Of a stretch of DNA of 64,000 bases, positions 17,665 through 25,285 are shown in pieces. The translations under genes were made by a program, and so were the position numbers. This DNA comes from Variovorax beijingensis (GTDB lineage: Bacteria; Pseudomonadota; Gammaproteobacteria; Burkholderiales; Burkholderiaceae_C). The notes beneath the pieces were generated by a model. It was not told the DNA's origin. It did not search any database and worked only from the letters and a program-made list of their open reading frames with translations. Position 1 is the first letter of the stretch. Each line of letters begins with the position of its first letter. The stretch is from positions 124,001 to 188,000 of the forward strand of contig NZ_RXFQ01000010.1 in the NCBI RefSeq assembly GCF_003951285.1. Reading direction: 5' to 3'.

Positions 17665-18590
17665 CGCAGCGCCGGCGCCGGATCGTGCGCATGGGCGTGG
17701 CCATGCGCGTGGTCGTGGTCGTGATGGTGATCGTGGCCGTGCGCCGCCGCATCGCCATGGTGATGGCCGCCCAGCCCATGCTCCACCGCGAAGTCGCGGA
17801 ACTTGCAGCCGTCGCAAGGCATGAGCGCGGCCGGCGCGCCGCGCCGCAGGTCGTCCACGCGCTGTTCGAGCAGCGCGAAGATCTCGGGCTCGAAGCCGAA
17901 GTAGCGCGTGGAAACGAAACGGATCGTCGGGTACTGCGCCCTCAGATGCTCGACCTGGCGCGCGATGCGCTCGACCAGCGTGCCGTTGAACAGGTAGTAG
18001 GGCAGCACCACCACCTGCTTCATGCCCAGCAGGCCCTGGCGCTGCACGGCCTTCTCCAGGCGCGGGTAGGTGATGCCCGTGAAGGCAAGGTCGACCAGCT
18101 CGTGGTCGGTCTCCTCCATCAGCCAGCGCGCCATCTTGGCCATGTCGCCGTTGGCCTGTCGGTCCGACGAACCCCGGCCCAGGATCACCACGCCGGTGGT
18201 GGTCGGGTCGGGCATGTCGAGCGCCTGCATCGCGTCCTTGAGGCGGCGCTGCAGGATCGCCAGGATCGGGTCGCAGGCCGTGAGGTGCGGCGCGTAGAGG
18301 AACTGCACCATCGGGTACTTGAGCCGGGCGCCGTCGATGGCCTGCGGAACGTCCATCTTCACGTGGCCCGCGGCATTGAGGATGAGCGGCACCACGATCA
18401 CCCGCCGCGCGCTCTCGGCCGCGCGGCGCAGGCCCTCGCTCATCGTGACCTCGGAGAACTCGATGAAGCAGACCTCGATGCGCCAGCCCGGCTGCCGCTC
18501 GCGCCATTGCGCGGCAAAGGCCTCGATCTCGTCGTTGCCGGATTTTTCGCGCGAGCCGTGGCCCACCAGCAGAATGGTTTCGGAGTTCAT
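17661..18590 (-). CDS. cbiX: sirohydrochlorin cobaltochelatase with His-rich C-terminus
   Basis: Inserts Co2+ into sirohydrochlorin, the entry step of the early-cobalt pathway. 309 residues, the long CbiX form with two chelatase half-domains. The first begins ILLVGHGSREKSGNDEIEAFA with the active-site His in GHGSR, then LILNAAGHVKMDVPQAI. The second has GVVILGRGSSDRQANGDM and VVVLPYYLFNGTL. After a PCDGCKF motif (possible Fe-S or metal site) the last ~35 residues hold at least 14 His, in patterns such as HDHHHDHDHAHGHAHAHD, a likely cobalt store or delivery tail. The start overlaps the cobM stop. Confidence 0.95.
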   Translation of the reverse strand: MNSETILLVGHGSREKSGNDEIEAFAAQWRERQPGWRIEVCFIEFSEVTMSEGLRRAAESARRVIVVPLILNAAGHVKMDVPQAIDGARLKYPMVQFLYAPHLTACDPILAILQRRLKDAMQALDMPDPTTTGVVILGRGSSDRQANGDMAKMARWLMEETDHELVDLAFTGITYPRLEKAVQRQGLLGMKQVVVLPYYLFNGTLVERIARQVEHLRAQYPTIRFVSTRYFGFEPEIFALLEQRVDDLRRGAPAALMPCDGCKFRDFAVEHGLGGHHHGDAAAHGHDHHHDHDHAHGHAHAHDPAPALR

Positions 18591-19432
18591 GGGAGATCCT
18601 GGCGCAGGGTTTGGGCGGGAACGCTCGCGCGCCGGAAGCGGTGCGTGAAGCTCGCGTCGTAGAGCTTGGATTTGGCGAGCGTGGTCCACTGCCGCGCGCC
18701 CAGCGTGGGGCTGGCGATGATCATCGACTGGCTCGCGATGCGCGCGTCGCGGCACAGCGCCTGGATGGTCGCGACCGTGCCGCGCACGATCTTCTCCTCG
18801 CCCGGCCAGCTCGCCTTGTGAACCACCACCACGGGCGCATCGGGCGACCAGCCGGCGGCCGTGAGCGCGGCCGTGACCTTGCCCATCAACGTGATGCTCA
18901 GGAAGATGCACAGCGTGCTGTGGTGCGCGGCCAGCGCCTCGAGCGACTCGCCCTCGGGCATTGGCGTGCGGCCTTCGACGCGCGTGAAGATCACGGTCTG
19001 CGTGACCTCGGGCAGTGTGAGGCTTTCCACCGCCGCCGCCGCCGAAGCCATGGCGGAGGACACGCCCGGCACCACGCCGATCGGCACGCCCGCCGCATCC
19101 AGCGGCTGCACCAGCTCGATCAGCGCGCCGTACAGGCCCGGGTCGCCGGTCTGCAGGCGCACCACGGTCTCGCAGCGCGCGGCCTGCGCGATCAGCCAGG
19201 CCGACATCTGCTCGAGCGTCATGCCCTTGCTGTCGGCGATGGCGCAGTCCGGCCGCGCCCAGCGCACGGCGGTTTCGCTCACGAGCGAGCCGGCGAACAG
19301 GATCGCCCCGGCGCGCTCGACGAGGCCGCGGCCCTTGACGGTGATGAGTTCCGGGTCGCCCGGGCCCGCGCCGACGAACCACACGGTTCCCGGTGCCGGC
19401 GCACTGCCTGGAGCGATGGCTCGCTCGTTCAT
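18587..19432 (-). CDS. cobM: precorrin-4 C11-methyltransferase
   Basis: CobM/CbiF, a tetrapyrrole methylase of 281 residues that methylates C11. Motifs: VWFVGAGPGDPELITVKG, ILFAGSLV, VVRLQTGDPGLYGALIELVQPLDAAGVPIGVVPGVSSAMASAAA, and the typical TVIFTRVEGRTPMPEGESL. The ATG at 19432 is preceded by GGAGGA. An upstream open frame in the same phase runs over the riboswitch and is not coding. It is the first recognised biosynthetic gene of the operon. Its start also overlaps the stop of a possible small gene at 19429-19593. Confidence 0.95.
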   Translation of the reverse strand: MNERAIAPGSAPAPGTVWFVGAGPGDPELITVKGRGLVERAGAILFAGSLVSETAVRWARPDCAIADSKGMTLEQMSAWLIAQAARCETVVRLQTGDPGLYGALIELVQPLDAAGVPIGVVPGVSSAMASAAAAVESLTLPEVTQTVIFTRVEGRTPMPEGESLEALAAHHSTLCIFLSITLMGKVTAALTAAGWSPDAPVVVVHKASWPGEEKIVRGTVATIQALCRDARIASQSMIIASPTLGARQWTTLAKSKLYDASFTHRFRRASVPAQTLRQDLP

Positions 19433-19593
19433 GATGATGATTCCTCCGCGCCCGCCGCGCGATAGATGGTCGGTAGGACCGGGCAGGGGGAGAAATCGGA
19501 GGGGCGCCAGTGGATGCGGTTCCGGCGGATGCACACCTGCATCGAGCCGGACGCCATGCGCCGCCCGCCGATCCTCGCCCACCGCAAGGTCAT
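19429..19593 (-). CDS. possible small protein between the cobalamin riboswitch and cobM
   Basis: A frame of up to 54 codons from ATG 19593, ending in TGA that overlaps the cobM start (ATGA), the same arrangement as the other junctions of this operon. Internal ATGs at 19557 and 19542 are alternatives. A TGA lies in frame just upstream of 19593. The peptide looks protein-like, with Cys, Trp, His and aromatics: QVCIRRNRIHWRPSDFSPCP then VLPTIYRAAGAEE. I do not recognise it. It could be a leader peptide coupling translation to cobM or a small metal-binding protein (two Cys, one His). It may also be chance. Confidence 0.45.
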   Translation of the reverse strand: MTLRWARIGGRRMASGSMQVCIRRNRIHWRPSDFSPCPVLPTIYRAAGAEESSS

Positions 19594-19606
19594 GCGCTCT
19601 GGTCGT

Positions 19607-19840
19607 CAGGCCGGTCTCCGGGCTCACGAGCGAAGGGCCATCGGCTCTCCAGCAAAGACCACCTTCCCATGCCGTTCGCGGCACAGTGGCGCGGGACCGA
19701 ATCCCGGGGTCTTGCTTCTTGACTCGTTTACCGTTGCGGGGGCAGCGTCGGCATTGCGCGGTGTTCTCTCCACCGCCGCGCACCGACTTCCCGTTTCACC
19801 CTGGCCACCCCGCCGTTTACACGGGGCGCCAGGACACCTG
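19607..19840 (-). promoter_or_regulatory. cobalamin riboswitch controlling the cob/cbi operon
   Basis: On the minus strand the conserved blocks of a cobalamin (B12) riboswitch occur in the correct order. They are AAACGGGAAGTCGGTG near 19800-19785, GCTGCCCCCGCAACGGTAA near 19748-19730, and the B12 box GCCACTG followed by CATGGGAAGGTGG near 19693-19665. Flanking complementary segments (GTCCTGGCGCC, CCGGAGACCGGCC) suit the closing stems. Binding of adenosylcobalamin in the family lowers expression of downstream genes, so the synthesis operon and the embedded CbtAB cobalt uptake would be repressed when B12 is plentiful. The 3' region to 19594 must hold the expression platform; I see no clear terminator there. 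Confidence 0.92.
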
Positions 19841-19849
19841 ACAACGCGC

Positions 19850-20086
19850 TCAAAGTGTATCAGCCGCGATATGCGCACGCCTCAACTCGTCCTGCTCCGC
19901 AGGGCTCAGCTCGCTCGCCAGGCGCCTGAACTCGGCCTGGTAGCAGGGCAGCATCAGCGCCGCCGTGAGCGCGTGGACGTCGTTGCCGCGTGCAAGGCGC
20001 TGGTTGCAGGCCGCGATGCTTTCATAGATGCCGAGCGCCTGCGCGACGCGGTCGTTCTTGCTGCTGTTCCTGCTGTTGCTGCCCAT
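19850..20086 (-). CDS. hypothetical protein, 78 aa, upstream of the riboswitch
   Basis: A 78-residue, probably helical and soluble protein I do not recognise (SSKNDRVAQALGIYESIAAC, then LTAALMLPCYQAEFRRLASELSPAEQDELRRAHI). ATG 20086 follows GGAG by a usable distance, and the amphipathic helical composition looks genuine. Its stop lies only about ten bases before the riboswitch, on the same strand, so the operon promoter may lie inside this gene or the gene may be co-transcribed. No link to cobalamin is otherwise visible. Confidence 0.55.
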   Translation of the reverse strand: MGSNSRNSSKNDRVAQALGIYESIAACNQRLARGNDVHALTAALMLPCYQAEFRRLASELSPAEQDELRRAHIAADTL

Positions 20087-20182
20087 CGCCGGCTCCTTGT
20101 GGCGCGCCGTGGATGGCGCCGCAAGGCAACTCTAGGGACTCGCGAGCGCAGCGGGGAGTAACAAGATCGTCGTGAATCCGGC

Positions 20183-21181
20183 CTACTCGACCGCGACCTT
20201 GCCTTCCTTGACCAGCCTCGCGAACTTCGCCGTCTCCTCGCGGATGCGGGCCGCCATCTCGGCGGAGCTGTCGCCGATCGGGTCGGCGCCGATCGCGCGC
20301 ATCCGTTCGGCGAACTCCGGCGATCTGATGATCCTGGCCATCTCGGTGTGGAGCTTCGCGGCGATGTCCTTCGGCGTTCCCGCCGGCGCGAGCACGCCGA
20401 ACCAGGTGCCGATGTCGAAGCCCTTGAGCCCGGCCTCTTCGAGCGTCGGCACCTCGGGCAGCACGGCGGAGCGCTTTGCGGTGGTGACGGCCAGCGCGCG
20501 CAGCTTGCCGCCCTTGATGTGCTGCAGCACGGGCGTGATGGTGTCGAAGGACATGTCCACCTGCCCGCCCAGCAGGTCGGTGGTGAGCGGGCCGCTGCCC
20601 TTGTACGGCACGTGCAGCAGCCTGGCGCCGGTGCTGGCCTGGAACTGGGTGCCGATCAGGTGCTGCGCCGTGCCGTTGCCGTTGGAGCCGTAGGCCAGTT
20701 CCTTGGCCGACGACCTGGCAAGCGCGACCAGTTCGGCGACCGACTTGGCCGGCGTGAGCGACGCATTGACCACCAGCACGTTCGGCACCATCGCCACCGT
20801 GGTGATGGGCGCGAAGTCTTTCTGGAAGTCATAGGGCAGCTTCTTGTAGACGCTGGTCGCGATGGTGTGGTGCACCGCGCCCATCAGCAGCGTGTAGCCA
20901 TCGGGCCTGGCCTTGGCGACGTAGTCGGCGCCTAGCGTGGCGCCGGCGCCCGGCTTGCTTTCCACGATCACGGGCTGGCCCAGGGCCTTGGAGAGCGCAT
21001 CGGCGAGCGCGCGGGCCAGCACGTCGGTGGTGCCGCCGGAAGGGAAGGGCACGATCAGGCTGATCGGCTTGGCCGGCCATGGCTCCTGGGCGGCGGCCCA
21101 GGGCGCGATGCAAAGGCCGAGGGCCGCCAGGGCGGTTCCCGCGAGGGTGCGGCGCCCGATGGCGAATGGTTGCTTCAACAT
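20183..21181 (-). CDS. Bug-family tripartite tricarboxylate transporter substrate-binding protein
   Basis: A periplasmic extracytoplasmic receptor (TctC/Bug) of 332 residues. An N-terminal signal peptide ends around APWAAAQEPWP. Family motifs follow: PISLIVPFPSGGTTDVLARALADALSKALGQPVIVESKPGAG, then GYTLLMG, YGSNGNGTAQHLIG, VPYKGSGPLTTDLLGGQVDM and LPEVPTLEEAGLKGFDIGTWFGVLAPAGTP. ATG 21181 follows AGGAGA. No TctA or TctB membrane subunits lie nearby, as is common for Bug paralogues in this order. The adjacent tartrate/malate dehydrogenase suggests a C4-dicarboxylate or hydroxyacid ligand. Confidence 0.93.
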   Translation of the reverse strand: MLKQPFAIGRRTLAGTALAALGLCIAPWAAAQEPWPAKPISLIVPFPSGGTTDVLARALADALSKALGQPVIVESKPGAGATLGADYVAKARPDGYTLLMGAVHHTIATSVYKKLPYDFQKDFAPITTVAMVPNVLVVNASLTPAKSVAELVALARSSAKELAYGSNGNGTAQHLIGTQFQASTGARLLHVPYKGSGPLTTDLLGGQVDMSFDTITPVLQHIKGGKLRALAVTTAKRSAVLPEVPTLEEAGLKGFDIGTWFGVLAPAGTPKDIAAKLHTEMARIIRSPEFAERMRAIGADPIGDSSAEMAARIREETAKFARLVKEGKVAVE

Positions 21182-21222
21182 GTCTTTGTCTCCTGGCTGA
21201 CGGTCTGTGCCGTGTGTTTTGT

Positions 21223-22287
21223 TCATGCGAGCCGCGCGCACACGGCCTGCGTGACCTGCGCCGTGGTGGCACGGCCGCCGAGATCGCGCGTGTGCAGCGC
21301 GGGGTCGGCCGTCACGGCTTCGACGGCCAGCATGACGCGCCGGGCGGCCTCGGCCTCGCCCAGGTGCTCCAGCATCATCACGACCGACCAGAAGGTGCCG
21401 ACCGGATTGGCCAGCCCCTTGCCCATGATGTCGAAGGCGGAGCCGTGGATCGGCTCGAACATCGACGGGTAGCGCCGCTCGGGGTCGATGTTGCCGGTGG
21501 GGGCGATGCCCAGGCTGCCCGCGAGCGCGGCGGCCAGGTCGCTCAGGATGTCGGCATGCAGGTTGGTCGCGACGATGGTGTCGAGCGAGGCCGGCCGGTT
21601 GATCATGCGCGCGGTCGATGCGTCGACCAGTTCCTTGTCCCAGGTCACATCGGGAAACTCCTTCGAGACCTGCAGCGCGATCTCGTCCCACATCACCATC
21701 GCGTGGCGCTGGGCGTTGCTCTTGGTGATGACCGTGAGCAGCTTGCGGGGGCGCGACTGTGCCAGCCTGAAGGCGAAGCGCATGATGCGTTCGACGCCGG
21801 CGCGGGTCATCATCGACACGTCGGTGGCGGCTTCGATCGGATGGCCCTGGTGCACGCGGCCGCCGACGCCGGCGTATTCGCCCTCGGAGTTCTCGCGCAC
21901 GATGACCCAGTTCAGGTCGTCCGGGCCGCAGCGCTTGAGCGGGCCGTCGATGCCGGGCAGGATGCGCGTCGGGCGCACGTTGGCGTACTGGTCGAAGCCC
22001 TGGCAGATCTTCAGGCGCAGGCCCCAGAGCGTGATGTGGTCGGGAATGTGCGGATCGCCGGCCGAGCCGAACAGGATCGCGTCCTTGCCGCGCAGCGCGT
22101 CGAGGCCATCGGCCGGCATCATCACGCCGTGTCCGCGGTAGTGGTCGCCGCCCCAGCCGAAGTTCTCGAACTCGAACTTGAAGCTGCTGCCGGCCGAGGC
22201 CAATGCTTCGAGCACTTTCTGGCCCGCGGGCACGACTTCCTTGCCGATGCCGTCTCCGGGAATGGTTGCGATCTTGTATGTCTTCAT
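21223..22287 (-). CDS. tartrate/D-malate dehydrogenase (decarboxylating), isocitrate dehydrogenase family
   Basis: An NAD-dependent beta-decarboxylating dehydrogenase of the TtuC/DmlA type, 354 residues, acting on tartrate or D-malate. Motifs: KIATIPGDGIGKEVV, LWGLRLKICQGFDQYANVRP, VIVRENSEGEYAGVGG, a catalytic Lys in VITKSNAQRHAMVMWDEI, and metal-binding Asp residues in LHADILSDLAAALAGSLGIAP. PERRYPSMFEPIHGSAFDIMGKG is near the C-terminus. I use ATG 22287 (MKTYKIA); an in-frame ATG at 22323 is less likely. It probably shares a transcript with the downstream Bug receptor and is divergent from a LysR gene that likely controls it. Confidence 0.92.
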   Translation of the reverse strand: MKTYKIATIPGDGIGKEVVPAGQKVLEALASAGSSFKFEFENFGWGGDHYRGHGVMMPADGLDALRGKDAILFGSAGDPHIPDHITLWGLRLKICQGFDQYANVRPTRILPGIDGPLKRCGPDDLNWVIVRENSEGEYAGVGGRVHQGHPIEAATDVSMMTRAGVERIMRFAFRLAQSRPRKLLTVITKSNAQRHAMVMWDEIALQVSKEFPDVTWDKELVDASTARMINRPASLDTIVATNLHADILSDLAAALAGSLGIAPTGNIDPERRYPSMFEPIHGSAFDIMGKGLANPVGTFWSVVMMLEHLGEAEAARRVMLAVEAVTADPALHTRDLGGRATTAQVTQAVCARLA

Positions 22288-22398
22288 GGCGATGTTCGCG
22301 GAAGGTTGAAAAGGAGCTTCCACTGTAAGAAGCAGGAGCCCGCGGAATCGGCGCTAAAGTGAAGCCATCGTTAACCTGGATTCAACAGTAGGGCCACG

Positions 22399-23328
22399 AT
22401 GAGCAGCGCCATCCTTCCGGCCGATCTCGGCTTCTTTTCCACCCTGGCCAGCGCCGGCAGCCTGAGCGCCGCGGCGCGGGAACTGGGCATCACCACACCC
22501 GCGGTCAGCAAGCACCTGGCGCTGATGGAATCGCGCGCGGGCGTGCTGCTGGTCAACCGTTCGACGCGCCGCATGAGCCTCACGCCCGAAGGCGAGCTGT
22601 ACCTGGAGCACGCGCGCCGCATCCTCGGCGAGATCGACGGCATGGAGGAGCTGCTGGGCGTGTCGCGCGCCACGCCCCGCGGCCTGCTGCGCGTGAACGC
22701 CACGCTGGGCTTCGGACGCAGCCATGTGGCGCCGCTGATCTCGCGCTTCGTGCGCAAGCATCCGGCCGTGGAGGTGCAGCTGCAGCTGTCGGTCAACCCG
22801 CCGGCACCGAGCGAAGACCTGTTCGACGTTTGCGTGCGCTTCGGCGCGCCGCCGGACAGCCGCGTGGTGGCAAGGCACATCGCATCGAATCGCCGGCTGC
22901 TGTGCGCATCGCCCGCCTACCTGGCGGCGCGCGGCATGCCGAAGGTTCCGAACGACCTGGCCAGGCACAACTGCATCGGTATCCGCCAGGGCGAGGAAGC
23001 CTATGGCGTCTGGCGCCTGACGAGCGGCCGAGGCCGCCATGCGCGCACCGAATCGGTCAAGACGCGCGGCAGCCTCGCGACCAACGACGGCGAGATCGCC
23101 GTGAACTGGGCGCTCGAAGGCCACGGCATCCTGATGCGGGCGGAGTGGGACATCAACCGCTACCTGCGCAACGGCCGCCTGGTGCAGGTGCTGCCGCAGT
23201 ACTTCACGCCCGATGCGGACATCTACGCGGTATATCCGCAGCGGCACCAGCTGGCCGCGCGCGTGCGGGCCTTCGTCGATTTCCTGGCGCTTTCATTCAC
23301 GCAGCAGATGGCGTCCGGCAAGGCATAG
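22399..23328 (+). CDS. LysR family transcriptional regulator
   Basis: A 309-residue LysR activator. The winged helix covers about residues 8-65 (LGFFSTLASAGSLSAAARELGITTPAVSKHLALMESRAGVLLVNRSTRRMSLTPEGE). A LysR substrate-binding domain of the DmlR/CrgA type follows (GLLRVNATLGFGRSHVAPLISRFV, DVCVRFGAPPDSRVVARHIASNRRLLCASPAYL). It is divergent from the tartrate/D-malate dehydrogenase gene across 111 bases, the classic layout for a LysR protein regulating its neighbour and itself. The inducer is probably the dehydrogenase substrate, which is inference. Confidence 0.93.
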   Translation: MSSAILPADLGFFSTLASAGSLSAAARELGITTPAVSKHLALMESRAGVLLVNRSTRRMSLTPEGELYLEHARRILGEIDGMEELLGVSRATPRGLLRVNATLGFGRSHVAPLISRFVRKHPAVEVQLQLSVNPPAPSEDLFDVCVRFGAPPDSRVVARHIASNRRLLCASPAYLAARGMPKVPNDLARHNCIGIRQGEEAYGVWRLTSGRGRHARTESVKTRGSLATNDGEIAVNWALEGHGILMRAEWDINRYLRNGRLVQVLPQYFTPDADIYAVYPQRHQLAARVRAFVDFLALSFTQQMASGKA

Positions 23329-23354
23329 CCGCACGCATGATCCGTCGCAGCCGT

Positions 23355-23684
23355 TCAGTGCGCCATGGCGCGGCACGCGGCCGCGCAATCGCGGCATGCC
23401 TTGGCGCAGGCCTGGCAGTGTTCGTGCCTGTGCCTGGCGCATTCTTCGCCGCAGGTTTCGCAGATGCCGGCGCACAGCGCGCAGATGGCCTTCGCGTGTT
23501 CGCTGCCGCGCGCCATGGCGGCAGCGGCAAACTGGCAGGCGGCCGCGCAATCCATGTCGAGCGCGATGCACCGGGCCATCATCTGGACGTCGGGTTCCTT
23601 CAGGCAGGATGCGGCGCAGTGATGGCATGCGGTGGCGCAGCCGTTGCACGCCTCGATGCATGCGGCGTAGGTTTGATGTGGCAT
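23355..23684 (-). CDS. cysteine-rich four-helix-bundle copper-binding protein
   Basis: A 109-residue protein with 19 Cys, spaced mostly as CxxxC or CxxC along helices (for example ACIEACNGCATACHHCAASC and CALCAGICETCGEEC). This is the pattern of four-helix-bundle copper storage proteins (Csp/DUF326), in which Cys side chains line the bundle core and bind many Cu(I) ions. There is no signal peptide, so it is likely cytosolic. ATG 23684 follows AAGGGGA. No copper exporter or CueR gene lies next to it; it converges on the LysR gene. Confidence 0.9.
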   Translation of the reverse strand: MPHQTYAACIEACNGCATACHHCAASCLKEPDVQMMARCIALDMDCAAACQFAAAAMARGSEHAKAICALCAGICETCGEECARHRHEHCQACAKACRDCAAACRAMAH

Positions 23685-23829
23685 CACTGTCCCCTTGAGA
23701 TGCGAGCCGCGGGAGTTCGCTGCTGCTGACGGCCCATGCTCGCCTGCCCGCCCACCGCGGCTGTAGGAAAGGGGCGCGTCGGCGCGTGAGAACGGCTTGC
23801 CGCCGTGCCGCACGGGTGAGAATCCGCTG

Positions 23830-25152
23830 ATGCATCCAGCCAGCAGCACCTCATTCCTGCAGTCCACCATCAGGCCCGCCCTTGTGGCCGCAGCCATCGC
23901 GGCGCTTGTCGCGGGCTGCGCTTCCACACCGCCCGGGCCAGCGTCGCAGCCGCCCGGCTCTACAGCGGGAGCGGGGCCTGCAACTGCGCCTGCGCCCACG
24001 CCCGCAGCCCCTGACGCTGCCGCGCTCGAGCAGCAGCGCTTCGCCAAATGGGTCGCAGACTTCCGTGCCACCGCGCGTGCATCCGGCATCCGCGAGGCCA
24101 CCTTGCAAAGCGCATTCGACCAGGTGCAGTTTCTTCCGCGGGTGATCGAGCTGGACCGTGCCCAGCCCGAGTTCACGCGCACGGTCTGGGACTATCTCGA
24201 CAACACCGTCTCGCCCCAGCGCATTGCCACGGGCCAGGACAAGCTGCAGCAGGTGCGCGCCGAAACCGCCGCGGCCGCCGCGCGCTACGGCGTGCCGGGC
24301 ACCATCGTCGTCGCCATCTGGGGCATGGAAAGCAACTACGGCGGCAACTACGGCAGCACCCCGGTCGTCGACGCGCTGGCCACGCTCGGCTTCGAGGGAA
24401 GGCGCGAAGACTGGGCGCGCCGCGAACTGCTCGCGGCGCTGAAGATCCTCGACAGCGGCGACATCGCGCGCGACCGCATGATCGGCTCCTGGGCGGGCGC
24501 CATGGGCCAGACGCAGTTCCTGCCGTCGAACTTCCTGGCCTACGCGGTGGATGCCGACGGCGACGGGCGGCGCGACATCTGGGGCAGCATGCCTGACGTG
24601 GTGGCTTCGACGGCCAACTTTCTCTCGCGCTCGGGCTGGCAGGCCGGCATGCCGTGGGGCGTGGAGGTGAGGCTGCCGGCGGGCTTCGACTACGGCCGCG
24701 CCGACATGGCCGTGCGCCAGCCGAGTGCGCAGTGGGCGGCCGAGGGAATCACGACCATGGACGGCCAGCCGCTGCCGGAGTTTGCCGACGGCTCGGTGCT
24801 GCTGCCCGCGGGCGCGCAGGGGCCGGCCTTCCTGGTCGGGCCGAACTTCCGCGCCGTGCTGCGCTACAACAACTCGACCAACTACGCGCTCGCCGTGGGC
24901 CTGCTCGCGCAGCGCCTCGGCGGCGGCCCCGACGTGCAGGCGCCATGGCCGAGGAACCTGGCGGCGCTCTCGCGCAGCCAGATCGCCGAGCTGCAGACCG
25001 CGCTCACCCAGCGCGGCTTTGCCACCGGTGCGGCCGATGGCGTCATGGGCCCCGCCACGCGCGAGGGACTGCGCCGCTACCAGCGCAGCGTCGGCCTGCC
25101 CGCGGACGGCTATCCGAGCGCCGAGATGCTGCAGCGCCTGCAGCAGCCTTAG
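23830..25152 (+). CDS. lytic murein transglycosylase lipoprotein with peptidoglycan-binding domain
   Basis: Cleaves peptidoglycan glycan strands to form 1,6-anhydro ends; MltB-like, 440 residues. The lipobox LVAGC lies near residue 23, so it is probably an outer-membrane lipoprotein, followed by a Pro/Ala-rich tether. The SLT_2 catalytic domain has WVADFRATARASGI, the catalytic Glu in IWGMESNYGG, then GTFEGR-type and GAMGQTQFLPSNFLAYAVDADGDGRRDIW motifs. A PG_binding_1 domain ends the protein (IAELQTALTQRGFATGAADGVMGPATREGLRRYQ). I start at ATG 23830, 33 bases inside a longer open frame, because it gives a proper lipoprotein signal. Confidence 0.93.
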   Translation: MHPASSTSFLQSTIRPALVAAAIAALVAGCASTPPGPASQPPGSTAGAGPATAPAPTPAAPDAAALEQQRFAKWVADFRATARASGIREATLQSAFDQVQFLPRVIELDRAQPEFTRTVWDYLDNTVSPQRIATGQDKLQQVRAETAAAAARYGVPGTIVVAIWGMESNYGGNYGSTPVVDALATLGFEGRREDWARRELLAALKILDSGDIARDRMIGSWAGAMGQTQFLPSNFLAYAVDADGDGRRDIWGSMPDVVASTANFLSRSGWQAGMPWGVEVRLPAGFDYGRADMAVRQPSAQWAAEGITTMDGQPLPEFADGSVLLPAGAQGPAFLVGPNFRAVLRYNNSTNYALAVGLLAQRLGGGPDVQAPWPRNLAALSRSQIAELQTALTQRGFATGAADGVMGPATREGLRRYQRSVGLPADGYPSAEMLQRLQQP

Positions 25153-25285
25153 CGGGCGCAGCTTGCGTTGTTGCGCGCCCCGTTAAACTGGGGCTGGGTG
25201 CGGGGCCGCTTGCTTCTTGTTTGCGGCGCCGCAGGTTCATGCGATGGTCGGGCCGCCACGCGGATCAGTCACGTCATCCCTCCCC
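25153..25285 (+). promoter_or_regulatory. structured 5' leader of the Na+/H+ antiporter gene, candidate riboswitch
   Basis: The 133 bases before the antiporter start are G/C rich and self-complementary. GGGTG at 25196-25200 can pair with CATCC at 25275-25279, enclosing further helices including the small hairpin CCGC-CAC-GCGG at about 25252-25262. Just before the ATG the sequence is pyrimidine-rich (CATCCCTCCCC) and has no Shine-Dalgarno. Cation-sensing riboswitches upstream of Na+/H+ antiporters (for example the nhaA-I, or Li+, class) are known, so this leader is a candidate. The match to any described family is not verified. Confidence 0.35.

Noticed and set aside
19433..19783. N-terminal extension of cobM by about 117 codons
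   Set aside because: It would translate across the B12 riboswitch. ATG 19432 has a strong ribosome site and the family N-terminus.
23797..23829. Upstream start for the lytic transglycosylase at 23797
   Set aside because: It would put 11 residues before the lipoprotein signal; ATG 23830 gives a normal signal and lipobox.
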